Below, piece after piece: positions 45,890-56,507 of a DNA stretch of 64,000 nt (position 1 is the first letter of the stretch; each line of letters begins with the position of its first letter). The position numbers and the translations under genes are program-made. Below the pieces are notes generated by a model that worked only from the letters and a program-made list of their open reading frames with translations, was not told the origin of the DNA and ran no database searches. Source of the DNA: Zanthoxylum bungeanum. Lineage: Eukaryota > Streptophyta > Magnoliopsida > Sapindales > Rutaceae. Where the stretch lies: the NCBI GenBank assembly GCA_019454045.1, contig SKCR01017982.1, positions 1-64,000 of the forward strand, given 5' to 3'.

Positions 45890-46462
45890 GAATTGTCACT
45901 GTGGAAACCCAACCTAACTGACTGGAGATCCCAATATATAGGTTCAAAAGGGACAACTGAAACTTTGTGCAATTCAAAACAAGCATTGAAGAGTTTTGTA
46001 CTCTTTCCCATTCCGATAATGACGCCGAGTGCTGTCTGTCAAGGTTAGGATAAGCTGAGGCTTTTAATGATCACTATATTAGGAGATGAGTCCTAATGGG
46101 GGTAAAGGCAGATTACCTCTTCATAGTAGATCACCTATTTCAAGTAAGAAGTGAGTCCGCTTCCATGGGATTTTACAGGCTGATTTCCTAAAGTGCTTGA
46201 TGAATCCAGGACCGCTGTTCAAGGCCGAAATGAAAATAACCGTAGAACGGGAAATGATCGAAGTAAACCTGTGTGTTGGTAATTGTCTTGGTTTACACCA
46301 ACGGCAGAACAGTTCAAGACTATGGTTCACTGGTTTGCCAAGTAAATCCGATTGTCACTCACTAGGAAAGATTCAAGGCGAAAGCTACCTATTTCGATGC
46401 AGTTTTAGTTCACGGAAACTCTCTCTAATGTCTGCATTAATATTTAGAGAATTGTGGGGAAT

Positions 46463-47036
46463 TGTTGTAAATTCTCTAATTATTGAGTTTTGGATGGAGG
46501 AGGGACATGTCCTTTGGTTGGTACCCCATGGGACATGTCCTCCAATTTATAAGAATACTCAAAACTCCAAATGGTGGATGGAAGGGGTATAACCCTTAGG
46601 AGAGTTGCACCTCAAACCAAAGGGTGCCCTTAAGGCACCCTTCCATGTCTATTTAAAGGAGTTTGTAGTTCATTCTTGGTATCCAGATTAAGAAAAAGTC
46701 TTGTGTCTCACTATTTTCGTTTTGAGTAAAGAGAGAGTTCCCTCCATTTCCAAGTTCGAGATCTTGTTAAGGAGTGCCCCTTGAATAAGAGGAATCCGGG
46801 TTATCCTGAGAGAATATTAGCCACAAAACCAGTATAGCACCGAGATGGGGCTGATAAGTTCTTACGGACATAGATATTTCTCGACCTGGACCACTGTATT
46901 CGTCATTTCTACCAGGTTTTCTTCATTCTCAAAGTATTAGGGTTCTTGCATGTAAAAATAGATCTGAAATTTGAATTCTGATTTTGATTGTTATTTGCAT
47001 GTTAATTTTCTATTTAATGACACTAAACCACCAACA
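46463..47036 (+). repeat. 3' LTR of the plus-strand Copia element
   Basis: 574 bp, tgttgtaaattc to taaaccaccaaca, colinear with the 5' LTR and followed by the TSD caaat. It differs from the 5' LTR by scattered substitutions. Confidence 0.93.
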
Positions 47037-47041
47037 CAAAT

Positions 47042-49052
47042 TGCATTCAAACTGGTTTTATAGACAGCACTAAACAACTTAGAAATATGGTTTTTGCAAT
47101 GAGTATTATTATTTCTTTTTTTTAATTTATGATTTCTATTTTTTTTATCCAAATTTAAAAGTCTCAACTGGCCGTGGGTTGTGCTCAAAACCACTGACTA
47201 TAGGGTTCGGGACAAATATCAAGAGTCATCCTCTTCAATACTCTGGATCTCTCTTATAACGATTTCACAAGCAGTATTCAAATTGGGGTCAGTTTTAACA
47301 AACCTAATTCGCAGAAATCCTGATCATTGTTTTCCTCGTAATGTCACTTGCCTGTAATAGTCATACATCACCTTTTTTAGGCACAGTTATGGCGCTAGCC
47401 GCTGCAATCACAATGTATATTAAAGGCATCATTTGGTATAGAGTTTTATGATAATATAAGTTAAACGTTTAAACGCTATACTAAATACATAGTTAACATT
47501 AGTTTATACTTTCATAACATGAGATTATTTTTCAACGCTAACTTATATTCTAATTTTTATTCCACAATTTATAAAGTAGTTTATACTTTGAGTGCAACAC
47601 TCTCTACCAAACTCAACTTAAACATTGAGCTAGAGCAAAATTAAGATTGAGGAAGCTCGCTAGTCGCTACAATCACATCTATTAATAAATTGTTATTATG
47701 TTATCAGCCATTTGACATGTTGTTCATGTTTGGACTAAATAGTGAGGCTTCTTATTGGGCCCAGTATTGATCGAAAGGAAATGAGCCCAGGACCCATTTA
47801 CCAGTTTTGGGCACTAATTTAGTGCGTTTGATTGTTCCACGTTCACACTTCTTGAAGGCTTATTTCTTTTGGGGAAAAAAAAAAAGATATGGGTACAAGG
47901 GCATTCGTGCGCACTAACTTGTTGGATAACTAAAAATGGAAATTGTTTGAAGGAATATAATGACTTGGATCTGATTCAGGGAGTAGTGAAAAAAAACTTT
48001 TATCATCATTTAATGATTCTTTTAATGTACCGACCTTTTACTTTTTTATTGGGCCACTTGATACCTATTTATGTCATGCATGGGAAATAAATTTTACTTT
48101 ATTCAAACATCTTGCCTTTTTCTTGACTTTCTTGCGATGTTACCCAAGAAAAATTTTAAGCTTAAGAAAGTTCAGCTGACAATGTCCTTGATAATAACTA
48201 ATTGGAGCCAGCCAACAAAAATTGACGACTATCAATTGAAAATGACCTATAAGTAGTCTAAAGGTTGGCAATATATATAAAATTAGCACAAATGTATTTG
48301 AAATATCATGCATCTAGGCCTTTAAATACGTGCTGTATTATTTGATTTGCCTTTTCTATTTCATTAAAGTAGCGAGAGATTTCTTTAATTGATCACATCA
48401 ATTAATGTATATTTGATATTTCCAAGGCCAATGGATATGCATAAAGAATGAGACCTCTATCAAATGGTCGGTGCTGCACACATGTGACTGGTTGTTAATC
48501 ACGTCACCCCCCACAAGATATATGTAATTGGTGGTGTATTTTATTCCGTGACCACAATTTAAGTTAATGTCAACTGATCACTTGATTTATTTAAGAGAGA
48601 AAACGCTATATATATTTCTATAAAAATATTTGTAAATTTTTATAAAACCCAAAATACGCCAATTAAGCTATTGCATTAATTAGCAAATGATTTTTATAAT
48701 ACGAAACAGGCATGAGAATAAATCAATGCAAGGAATATGGGGTGTCTAGATAATTAAACCTCTTTTAAGGGATGATTTAACTTCTTCATAAAAGGTTGGG
48801 ATAAATTTCGCATTTAACGGATTTCAATTGTTCGCTTTGAATTTGATATAATGGAGCCTAATTTCTCATACGTTTTTATCCTCTAAGAAAATCTCATCCT
48901 GACATGAATCACGACTCGAACTCTAATACTCTGAGCCATATGGATGTTAAGTGTGCATGCTTAATACTATCGGGCTTTAAATAGCCTTACAATAAATAAA
49001 TAAAAAGAGGGTGTATGCTATATGGTATCCCTGAGGGTGATAAATTTTTATA
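47042..49052. other. Intergenic AT-rich sequence, no recognised feature
   Basis: Only short, composition-driven frames occur here. No TE terminus, tRNA or conserved domain is recognised in these 2 kb. Confidence 0.5.
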
Positions 49053-49057
49053 AAAGG

Positions 49058-49886
49058 TGTTGACGGTGGATTTTGGTCTCAGGGCAATATGGGAATATCA
49101 CTCCCGAGACAATCCTCTATCAATAGTGAATTTGTTTGGTTATGGGGGACCAAAGGCAAATTTAGCAAAAGACAGATAAATGCACCAATCAACAAGGAGT
49201 TTTAACGTGGTTCGGCGGATCAGATCTCGCCTACGTCCACGGGCACAAAATAGATGATACTTTTATTACTGAGATATGCTTCTCTGATCTCTCTTTTGTT
49301 TACAAGTCTCACAATAATGATTCTGATATTCCTTCCCCCTCTACACTCACTCTACCCTCCTATTTATAATGGTGAAGAAATCATATTCCTATTTGTACAA
49401 GAATTTCCTAGTTGAAATAATTTCTTTTTCCCATAAGGATTCCTAGTCAAAACTATTCACTTTTCCCATAAGGATTCCTAGTCAAGACTATTCCCTTTTC
49501 CCATAAGGATTCCTAGTCAAAACTATTCCCTTTTCCCATAAGGATTCCTAATCAAAACTACCTTTACTTTCTTCATTCTACTAGGACACAGACTTATCAG
49601 TTTACCCCATGAAGGTAGGATAATTTATCATCTTATCCGAGAAAATATAATGCCTTATCTTCCTGAGCATGCCTCACCATGTGCTCGGTCTTCATGAGGT
49701 CGGTCATAGTGGTCCTTTGGACTGAGAATGATTCTGCCGATCTGATAATTGCTCGGTCATCCGAACTCAAGTGTTCGGCCATTTACTCATGTGGTCGGGT
49801 CGGTGATCCTGACAAAGAAGAGAATTTACTCTTTTACCCATGTCCTGATGCTTAAATATCATAGTGCTTAAAAAACACCAACAACA
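49058..49886 (-). repeat. 3' LTR of the short Tat-like element
   Basis: 829 bp. It holds four copies of a ~35-bp unit (ttcccataaggattcctag) at about 49427-49560; the partner LTR has three, which accounts for the length difference. Confidence 0.93.
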
Positions 49887-50099
49887 TCTATCCCCTAGTT
49901 TTCGGTAACAACGAGTTTGCGAGTTGATGCCAGGAACTATAAAAAAAGATGGTGTGCCGATGAGTCCGTCGGTGGTCACTCCAGGAATCGCAGAGAAAAA
50001 TGCCTTGGCTGCAAATCTGGTCATTCCTGCCACCTTCATGTGCTCAGCCAACGAGGATCCCGATATCTACCAGTGGAGAAAATATTTTGCCTTTATGCT

Positions 50100-50690
50100 G
50101 ATGACGATCGACTCGGTGGGACGTAACCCGACCCCGAGTTGAGAAGAATATTTGGTTCTGGGGGAATGTCACCTCCCCAGACCAATAAAGGGCCGACCAT
50201 GGGGGAGATGCTCCGATCTCATGCCGATGATAAGTCTCTCGGTGGGACGTAACCCGACCCCGAGCTAAAAGAAAGACTTGGCTATGGGGGAATGTTACAT
50301 CCCCAGTCCAAAGAAGCCGACTCGGTGGGACGTAACCCGACCCCGAGCTAAAAGAAAGACTTGGATCTGGGGGAATGTTACATCCCCAGTCCAAAGAAGC
50401 TGACTCGGTGGGACGTAACCCGACCCCGAGCTGAATAAAGACTTGGCTCTGGGGGAATATTACATCCCCAGTCCAAAAAAGCCGACTCGGTGGGACGTAA
50501 CCCGACCCCGAGCTGAATAAAGATTTGGCTCTGGGGGAATGTTACATCCCTAGTCCAAAGAAGCCGATTCGGTGGGACGTAACCGGACCCCGAGCTGAAA
50601 GAAAGACTTGGCTCTGGGGGAATGTTACATCCTCAGTCCAAAGAAGCCGACTCGGTGGGACATAACCCGACCCCGAGTTGAATAAACCAT
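50100..50690. repeat. ~80-bp tandem repeats (same family as 360-2110)
   Basis: Seven to eight units share gactcggtgggacgtaaccc and gaccccgagctgaataaaga with a gggggaatgttacatcccc segment. They are close to the units of the left-hand Tat-like element but with gttacatcc, a third subfamily. Confidence 0.9.
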
Positions 50691-51070
50691 AAGGCCTCGA
50701 CGGAACAAAATCCAGCCCCGAGCCGAATAACCAAGCGGCCTCGGAGGAATGAAATCCAGCCCCGAGCCGAATAAACAAGTGGCCTCGGCGGAATGAAATC
50801 CAGCCCCGAACCGAATAAACAAGTGACCTCGGCGGAACGAAATCCAGCCCCGAGCCGAATAAACAAGTGGCCTCGGCGGAACGAAGTCCAACCCCTAGCC
50901 GAATAAAAAGTGGCCTCGGCGGAACAAAGTCCAACCCCTAGCCGAATAAACAAGTGACCTCGGCGGAACGAAATCCAGGCCCAAGCCGAATAAACAAGTG
51001 GCCTCGGCGGAACGAAATCCAGCCCCGAGCCGAATAAACAAGTGGCCTCAACGGAACGAAATCCAGCCCC
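50691..51070. repeat. ~44-bp tandem repeats, type b
   Basis: About eight or nine units of aacaagtggcctcggcggaa plus cgaaatccagccccgagccg. A single related unit occurs at the edge of each repeat block of the left-hand element. Confidence 0.9.
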
Positions 51071-51620
51071 GAGCCGAAAAGAAACATCGGTCTCGACGGT
51101 ACAAGAGCAGACCCGAGCCGGAAAGAAACATCGGTCTCGGCGGTACAAGAGCAGACCCGAGCCGAAAAGAAACATCGGTCTCGGCGGTACAAGAGCAGAC
51201 CCGAGCCGGAAGGAAACATCGGTCTCGGCGGTACAAGAGCAGACCCGAGCCGAAAGGAAACATCGATCTCGGCGGTACAAGAGCAGACCCGAGCCGGAAG
51301 AGAAGAGACATCGGTCTCAGCGGTACAAGAGCAGACCCGAGCCGAAAAGAGACATCGGTCTCGGAGGTACAAGAGCAGACCCGAGCCGGAAAGAGACATC
51401 GGTCTCGGCGGTACAAGAGCAGACCCGAGCCGAAAAGAGACATCGGTCTCGGCGGTACAAGAGCAGACCCGAGCCGGAAGGAAACATCGGTCTCGGCGGT
51501 ACAAGAGCAGACCCGAGCCGGAAAGAGACATCGGTCTCGACGGTACAAGAGCAGACCCAAGCCGTAAAACATATATCAACAGAACGGACTCGGCGATACA
51601 AGAGCAGACCCGAGCCGTAA
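51071..51620. repeat. ~44-bp tandem repeats, type c
   Basis: About twelve units of gaaacatcggtctcggcggt plus acaagagcagacccgagccg. The type c unit is a variant of type b with the same cccgagccg end. The unit length and lack of stops make long frames on both strands (such as repeated SCTAETDVSFRLGSALVPPR), which are artefacts. Confidence 0.9.
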
Positions 51621-51784
51621 AACAAATATCAAAACCATTGTGTGGGCCATAACAAACAAGCATAATCAAATGTCAACCTAATATAGAAGAGGTCTTACTC
51701 ACCTTTTTGGGATCCGTTGTCTTTCTTGCAACTCTACAAGGGTCACTACAAGCAAGGCTCTTCTTAATACATCTTCTTTGCATC

Positions 51785-52085
51785 TCAGCATTCCACGCAT
51801 CTGACCGGATGACTTCCGCTATCAACTTGGTCGACCTCAAAAACCGATTGGTCTATGTACACACTGAGATAGCCTTTTTTCACCAAGTCTTCCACCTGCT
51901 CCCGCAGGTCTCTGCACCCATTCGAGGCATGTCCCCTTACGTTATGGTAGATACAGTATGCCCTACTATTTCCCTCCTCAATCGGGAACCTCCTCAAATT
52001 AGGCTCGACCAACAGACCTTTACCCTGGATTTCCCGAACTATCTGGTGAAGTCCCTGACGATCGGTGATTTCCATCTTCTGCCAT
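51785..52085 (-). pseudogene. Residual gag fragment of the short Tat-like element
   Basis: The minus-strand ATG at 52085 opens MAEDGNHRSSGTSPDSSGNP, homologous to the start at 14460. A frame beginning at 52075 encodes 96 residues: LRRFPIEEGNSRAYCIYHNV, the CCHC-type knuckle CIYHNVRGHASNGC, then RDLREQVEDLVKKGYLSVYI. Most of gag between the start and the knuckle is deleted. The protein ends at 51785 just before the tandem repeats begin. It cannot form a normal Gag. Confidence 0.75.
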
Positions 52086-52137
52086 CGTCTTACTACGCGA
52101 GCTGCTTTTTGTTGAGTTCCCCACAGACGGCGCCAAC

Positions 52138-52931
52138 TGTTGACGGTGGATTTTGGTCTCAGGGCAATATGGGAATATCACTCCCGAGACAATCCTCCCT
52201 CAATAGTGAATTTGTTTGGTTATGGGGGACCAAAGGCAAATTTAGCAAAAGACAGATAAATGCACCAATCAACAAGGAGTTTTAACGTGGTTCGGTGGAT
52301 CAGATCTCGCCTACGTCCACGGGCACAAAACAGATGATACTTTTATTACTGAGATATGCTTCTCTGATCTCTCTTTTGTTTACAAGTCTCACAATAATGA
52401 TTCTGATATTCCTTCCCCCTCTACACTCACTCTACCCTCCTATTTATAATGGTGAAGAAATCATATTCCTATTTGTACAAGAATTTCCTAGTTGAAATAA
52501 TTTCCTTTTCCCATAAGGATTCCTAGTCAAAACTATTCACTTTTCCCATAAGGATTCCTAGTCAAAACTATTCCCTTTTCCCATAAGGATTCCTAATCAA
52601 AACTACCTTTACTTTCTTCATTCTACTAGGACACAGACTTATCAGTTTACCCCATGAAGGTAGGATAACTTATCATCTTATCCGAGAAAATATGATGCCT
52701 TATCTTCATGAGCACGCCTCACCATGTGCTCGGTCTTCATGAGGTCGGTCATAGTGGTCCTTTGGACTGAGAATGATTCTGCCGATCTGATAATTGCTCG
52801 GTCATCCGAACTCAAGTGTTCGGCCATTTACTCATGTGGTCGGGTCGGTGATCCTGACAAAGAAGAGAATTTACTCTTTTACCCATGTCGTGATGCTTAA
52901 ATATCATAGTGCTTAAAAAACACCATCAACA
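52138..52931 (-). repeat. 5' LTR of the short Tat-like element
   Basis: 794 bp, plus-strand ends tgttgacggt and accatcaaca. It has three copies of the ~35-bp unit. It is otherwise very close to the other LTR, suggesting a young insertion. Confidence 0.93.
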
Positions 52932-53068
52932 AAAGGTGTTATAAATTCTCTATAAGAATGTCACTTTCAATTTATGCACCTTCATCTGTGTTTACTCTTG
53001 TTTAATTGACTAAGAAATAAACATGTACAGCAAAAAAAATAAAATAATAATAATAATAATAATAATAG

Positions 53069-53326
53069 GCCACTGGGCTCTTGGCCCAGTGGTGGACTTG
53101 TGCTCTCCCCAATGGGAGAGCACAAGTTCGACTCCCCGCAGTGGCAGGGAGTCAAAATAATTTCTCTCAATTTGAGAGTGGTAGAATTCTACCCATATTT
53201 GAGTGGGAGTTGATGTTTCGTCTCTAGTAGACGTAGAATTCTGAATGTACTTCAATGTTTGTATTCAATATTCCAGTAGATCTCAGATTATATATCTGTA
53301 GATTTGTATTGTAATAAAAAAAAAAA
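53069..53326 (+). mobile_element. tRNA-derived SINE
   Basis: The 5' part carries RNA polymerase III promoter boxes: box A tggcccagtggt (53082-53093) and box B gttcgactcc (53126-53135), spaced as in a tRNA, with an arm-like hairpin gtgctctcc/gggagagcac between them. A non-tRNA body follows, with tcaatttgagag and gtagaattctac motifs, and the element ends in an A-run (53316-53326). It sits just after an (aat)n tract. I could not identify a clear TSD. Confidence 0.75.
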
Positions 53327-54410
53327 GCGTATAAAAGGAGTACATAATTTATACTTTTATTTTTGATTGAGGATATTACGCGATAAAATCACATGATTCG
53401 TGGGTTTAAAACGGTGCATGTGAAATTATGCAATCCATTAATGGAGGACCATGGAAGCTCAAGCTTCAATTTCTTATCTAAGAAAACAAAACTCACTTTC
53501 GGTTATGGAGAAGAGACCTAAAATAGATCTCACTTTTCTCCATACAAAAATAAAATCACAAGTCATCATCAATTCTTTATTTCTTGCAACTCATAAACTT
53601 ACACATGAAACGCACACAGCCGTCAGATTTACCTGTTAGTCAGATGATCTAACGTTGTAATCATCAACCATGAAACGTCATTTATGCTTCTTTTTTTTTG
53701 GGGTCTTTGATAACCAACCCCATTAGCTTAAAATTCAGTAGAGCTAGTCCACTAAGTACTTCGGTGGACACCACTAAACCATATACATTTTCATTTTTAA
53801 TTTATATTCTAAATGATAGAAATATCATGCATTGGGAAAATAACACGCAGATCCCCATGTTTATTGTTATCTCAAACAATAACATAGTTTATTCATTTAA
53901 TATCAAATAGCTTTTTTTTTTAAATGCATTGTATAGATAAGGTCAATACCTATTTATATATCTTCATGGACAATAAAATTATAGGACCGAGATACAACTC
54001 GAAAATAACTTAAAACTTAAGCTTAGTTAAGATAAAACCTAATAATATAAGATGATAAATGTATTACGTATTTCCCGTAACTGTAGAAAAGTAAATTCAC
54101 ACCTAAAACATATTGTGGTACAAGAAAAATTACATAATCGGTCTGATCATCCATCTCTACTCAATGTTGTTGAATACAAATTTTATAACTAGAAGTGAAA
54201 CAATATATTACACAAGATCCACGTAAAAAAATTTGTATTAGTTTATATACCATATATTATATAAAAAATCGATAAATCAATTAAATTGTATAGATATTTG
54301 GGAAGAATCATAGAGCTCTCATAGCCTTCACTTCCAGTGTTAAATCTACCAATTTGACCCAATATTCTATAAACTGATGAAAAGAATCATTGTTCCTGAG
54401 AAAAGAAAAC
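53327..54410. other. AT-rich intergenic sequence, no recognised feature
   Basis: No conserved coding or RNA feature is recognised; only short composition-driven frames occur. Confidence 0.5.
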
Positions 54411-54413
54411 AAC

Positions 54414-54790
54414 CACTACAAAAATTATACCATTTAGCGTCGAAATAAATCGACGCCAAAAACCATATTTTCGACGCAAATATTATTAGCGCGAAATAAT
54501 CAGACGCAAAAAGTGGACGCTGAAATGTCGACGAGAATAACTTTTAGCGTCGAATTAAATAATTGCGACGCTAAAGATTGTATTTAGCGTCCAATTTTTT
54601 TCGACGCTAAATTAAATTTCTGACGTTATTAGGTTATATTTGGCGACGAAATAAGCCGACGCTAGAGTATATTAAAAAAGTAATATCTGTATACTTACTG
54701 CGGTGATTTTCTTGTAACTATTAGCGTCGAAACAATCGACGCCAAAAGTATCTTTTGGCGTCGACTGTTTCGACGCTAATAGTTAAAAAA
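54414..54790. repeat. Left terminal and subterminal repeats of the CACTA element
   Basis: Many copies of tagcgtcgaaa and its complement tttcgacgctaa in both orientations, spaced 20-50 bp. In En/Spm such subterminal motifs bind the second element-encoded protein (TNPA). Confidence 0.85.
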
Positions 54791-54975
54791 TTTATTATTT
54801 TACTATTTTTTAGTCTAAAATAATTGATTTAATATTTAATTTAATTGAAAAAATTTCTGATTAATAACAGAATTACGAAATATTATAATAATTATTATAT
54901 TCAATCTTTTTTAGAAAAAAAAATATTATATTAAAACTATTGTTCAAAATATTTATACAAAACCAAATATAAAAT

Positions 54976-56450
54976 TTATTGCTGCTGTGATGGGGGGACG
55001 CTCGAGCCCGATGCACCCTGACTGATTGAGGCCTCCAACATCTGACGGAAAACCATCATTTGCTGTTCGAGATGCTCCATCTTCTTCTTGTGGTCCACCT
55101 TGACCTGTTGTAGCTCGTCCTTAGTTTGCTTCAGCTCGTCTCGGGTGGTGGCTAACTCGTCTCGAAGAGAGGCATTTTCCGAATTAACAGTACTGCGTGC
55201 AGATGACGTCGGCTTCTTACGAGTGCCAAGGCCAACGTTGTAAGCTGTCTGATTCTTGAAAACCAATTGCGACAACTGCTCATCTTGTATCGGGTCGGAC
55301 CCTGTCTCCTGAGTTTGATGTTGGAGTTCCATCATTTCGTTCTGTTTCAAAAAATAAGTTAATATTAGAATTTGAGAAAAAAAATTAATATATATAATAT
55401 TAATTATTTTATTTTAAAAATCAAAACTTACATAGCAGCGTTTGGCTTCTTCATTTATCCATTTGTTTCTCTCATTGTAATGCGTCACACGGAAAAAATC
55501 TGGAAATGATTGCACCTCACCTGTGTTACTCTGTTATAAACAGAAAATAAATTCAATATTATTCCACATTAGTAAAACCAATGAATTGTTAAATTTTACG
55601 TTAAGATATATTTACCTCAGAATGTTCGGCACGATGTCGGATAAATGGCTTCGAACCTCCACGGTGGTTAAAACGCAAGTGACTTCGATTTTCCGCATTT
55701 GCGTGACATTTATCCTGCATTTACCAACAATGTAAGTACCGAAAACAAAGACAATTATAAATTTCCGTTTATTTCAAAATTTACCTCGTGTTTTTTGGTA
55801 GACCAAAGCTCATATAAGAATGTCCAGTCTTGCTCCTCTATAAAATCAGGCTTGTGTTGTGGAGCATCTGAAGGTCCATGTTCGTCGAATATTGGTTTCA
55901 GGACTTTTGTCCTATAATCTTTATAACTTTTCCTCATGTGGTAGTCAATATATTGTTGGACATTCACTTTGGTTAGATCGAAGTCGAACCACTCCTACAT
56001 GAAATGCAACCGAGTAAAAATAAGTATAAAATAAAAATGTTAACTAACAAACAATATCGAAAACTTACAAGTAGCGAAGAGAATAGCTGGTAGATTTTCG
56101 TCTCTCACGGTATCTTTCTCCAAGAAACGTAGTTTTGGGGAGCTTCATATCGAGCTACAGCTCATATGGATGTATTAAACGCTGAATTATGTTGTCTGAC
56201 TTGACTGTGTCCATCATCTGATATCTCAATTTGGATACGGCCGTGAGTCTTAACGTACTTAGACAACCCCAGGCCACGGGTGCGTCCTCGACCATTCGCT
56301 GTACTGGACTCACATGTGCTAGCAGAGACTCCACCAGAGACTCAAATTTTAGGCCTTACAGTTGTCTCAAACCATTTAGGAAATTCTTTTGTGTTGTGTT
56401 TCATCAACGTTATGGTCACCACCACATTGTAGCATTGTTAGATATTGCCT
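54976..56450 (-). pseudogene. CACTA second ORF (plant Transposase_24/TNPA-like), exons
   Basis: Minus-strand pieces from about 56450: KHNTKEFPKWFETTVRPKI, then RGRTRGLGLSKYVKTHGRIQ (56290-56220), then VQQYIDYHMRKSYKDYRTKV to FLYELWSTKKHEVNFEI (55967-55760), a NRSHLRFNHRGGSKPF stretch (about 55690-55630), and a 124-codon end 55350-54976 with a long heptad-like coiled coil (LRDELATTRDELKQTKDELQ). This order of a TRGLGLxK motif, an N-R-x10-GSKPF motif and a C-terminal coiled coil is typical of plant En/Spm second-gene products. Introns and at least one stop (near 56345) separate the parts. Confidence 0.75.
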
Positions 56451-56507
56451 AAAAAATGAGTTAGGTTAATGTATGGCAAAAATACTATGGTTATGCACCA
56501 GAAAAAC

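Larger units (their letters stand above)
40564..47036 (+). mobile_element. Decayed Copia element, plus strand
   Basis: LTRs 40564-41137 and 46463-47036, both 574 bp, with exact TSD caaat at 40559-40563 and 47037-47041. The first two bases of the 5' LTR read ta instead of tg. A short purine run (gaattgtggggaat) precedes the 3' LTR. No initiator-Met PBS is visible after the 5' LTR (atattaagaacttatcaatt instead). The internal 5.3 kb holds an 860-bp leader and a frameshifted gag-pol. Confidence 0.95.
49058..52931 (-). mobile_element. Short non-autonomous Tat-like Ty3 element filled with tandem repeats
   Basis: LTRs 49058-49886 and 52138-52931 with exact TSD aaagg at 49053-49057 and 52932-52936. 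On the minus strand the right LTR is 5': the PBS (gttggcgccgtctgtgggga, 52118-52137) and a gag fragment adjoin it, and a polypurine tract (aaaactaggggataga) adjoins the left LTR. The 2.25-kb interior is about 70% tandem repeats and encodes no protease or polymerase. It is the same family as the element at 1-15238, by LTR, gag and repeats. Confidence 0.95.

Noticed and set aside
51071..51620. Possible CRISPR array (regular ~44-bp units)
   Set aside because: Units are contiguous and near-identical with no unique spacers, in a plant nuclear LTR element. It is a minisatellite.
50998..51669. Long open frames on both strands (up to 243 codons) across the 44-bp repeats
   Set aside because: They arise from tandem repeats lacking stops in several frames. 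The translations are monotonous and no domain is present.
53069..53150. Genuine tRNA gene
   Set aside because: Box A and B are present but there is no proper acceptor stem or anticodon arm, and a SINE body with an A-tail follows.
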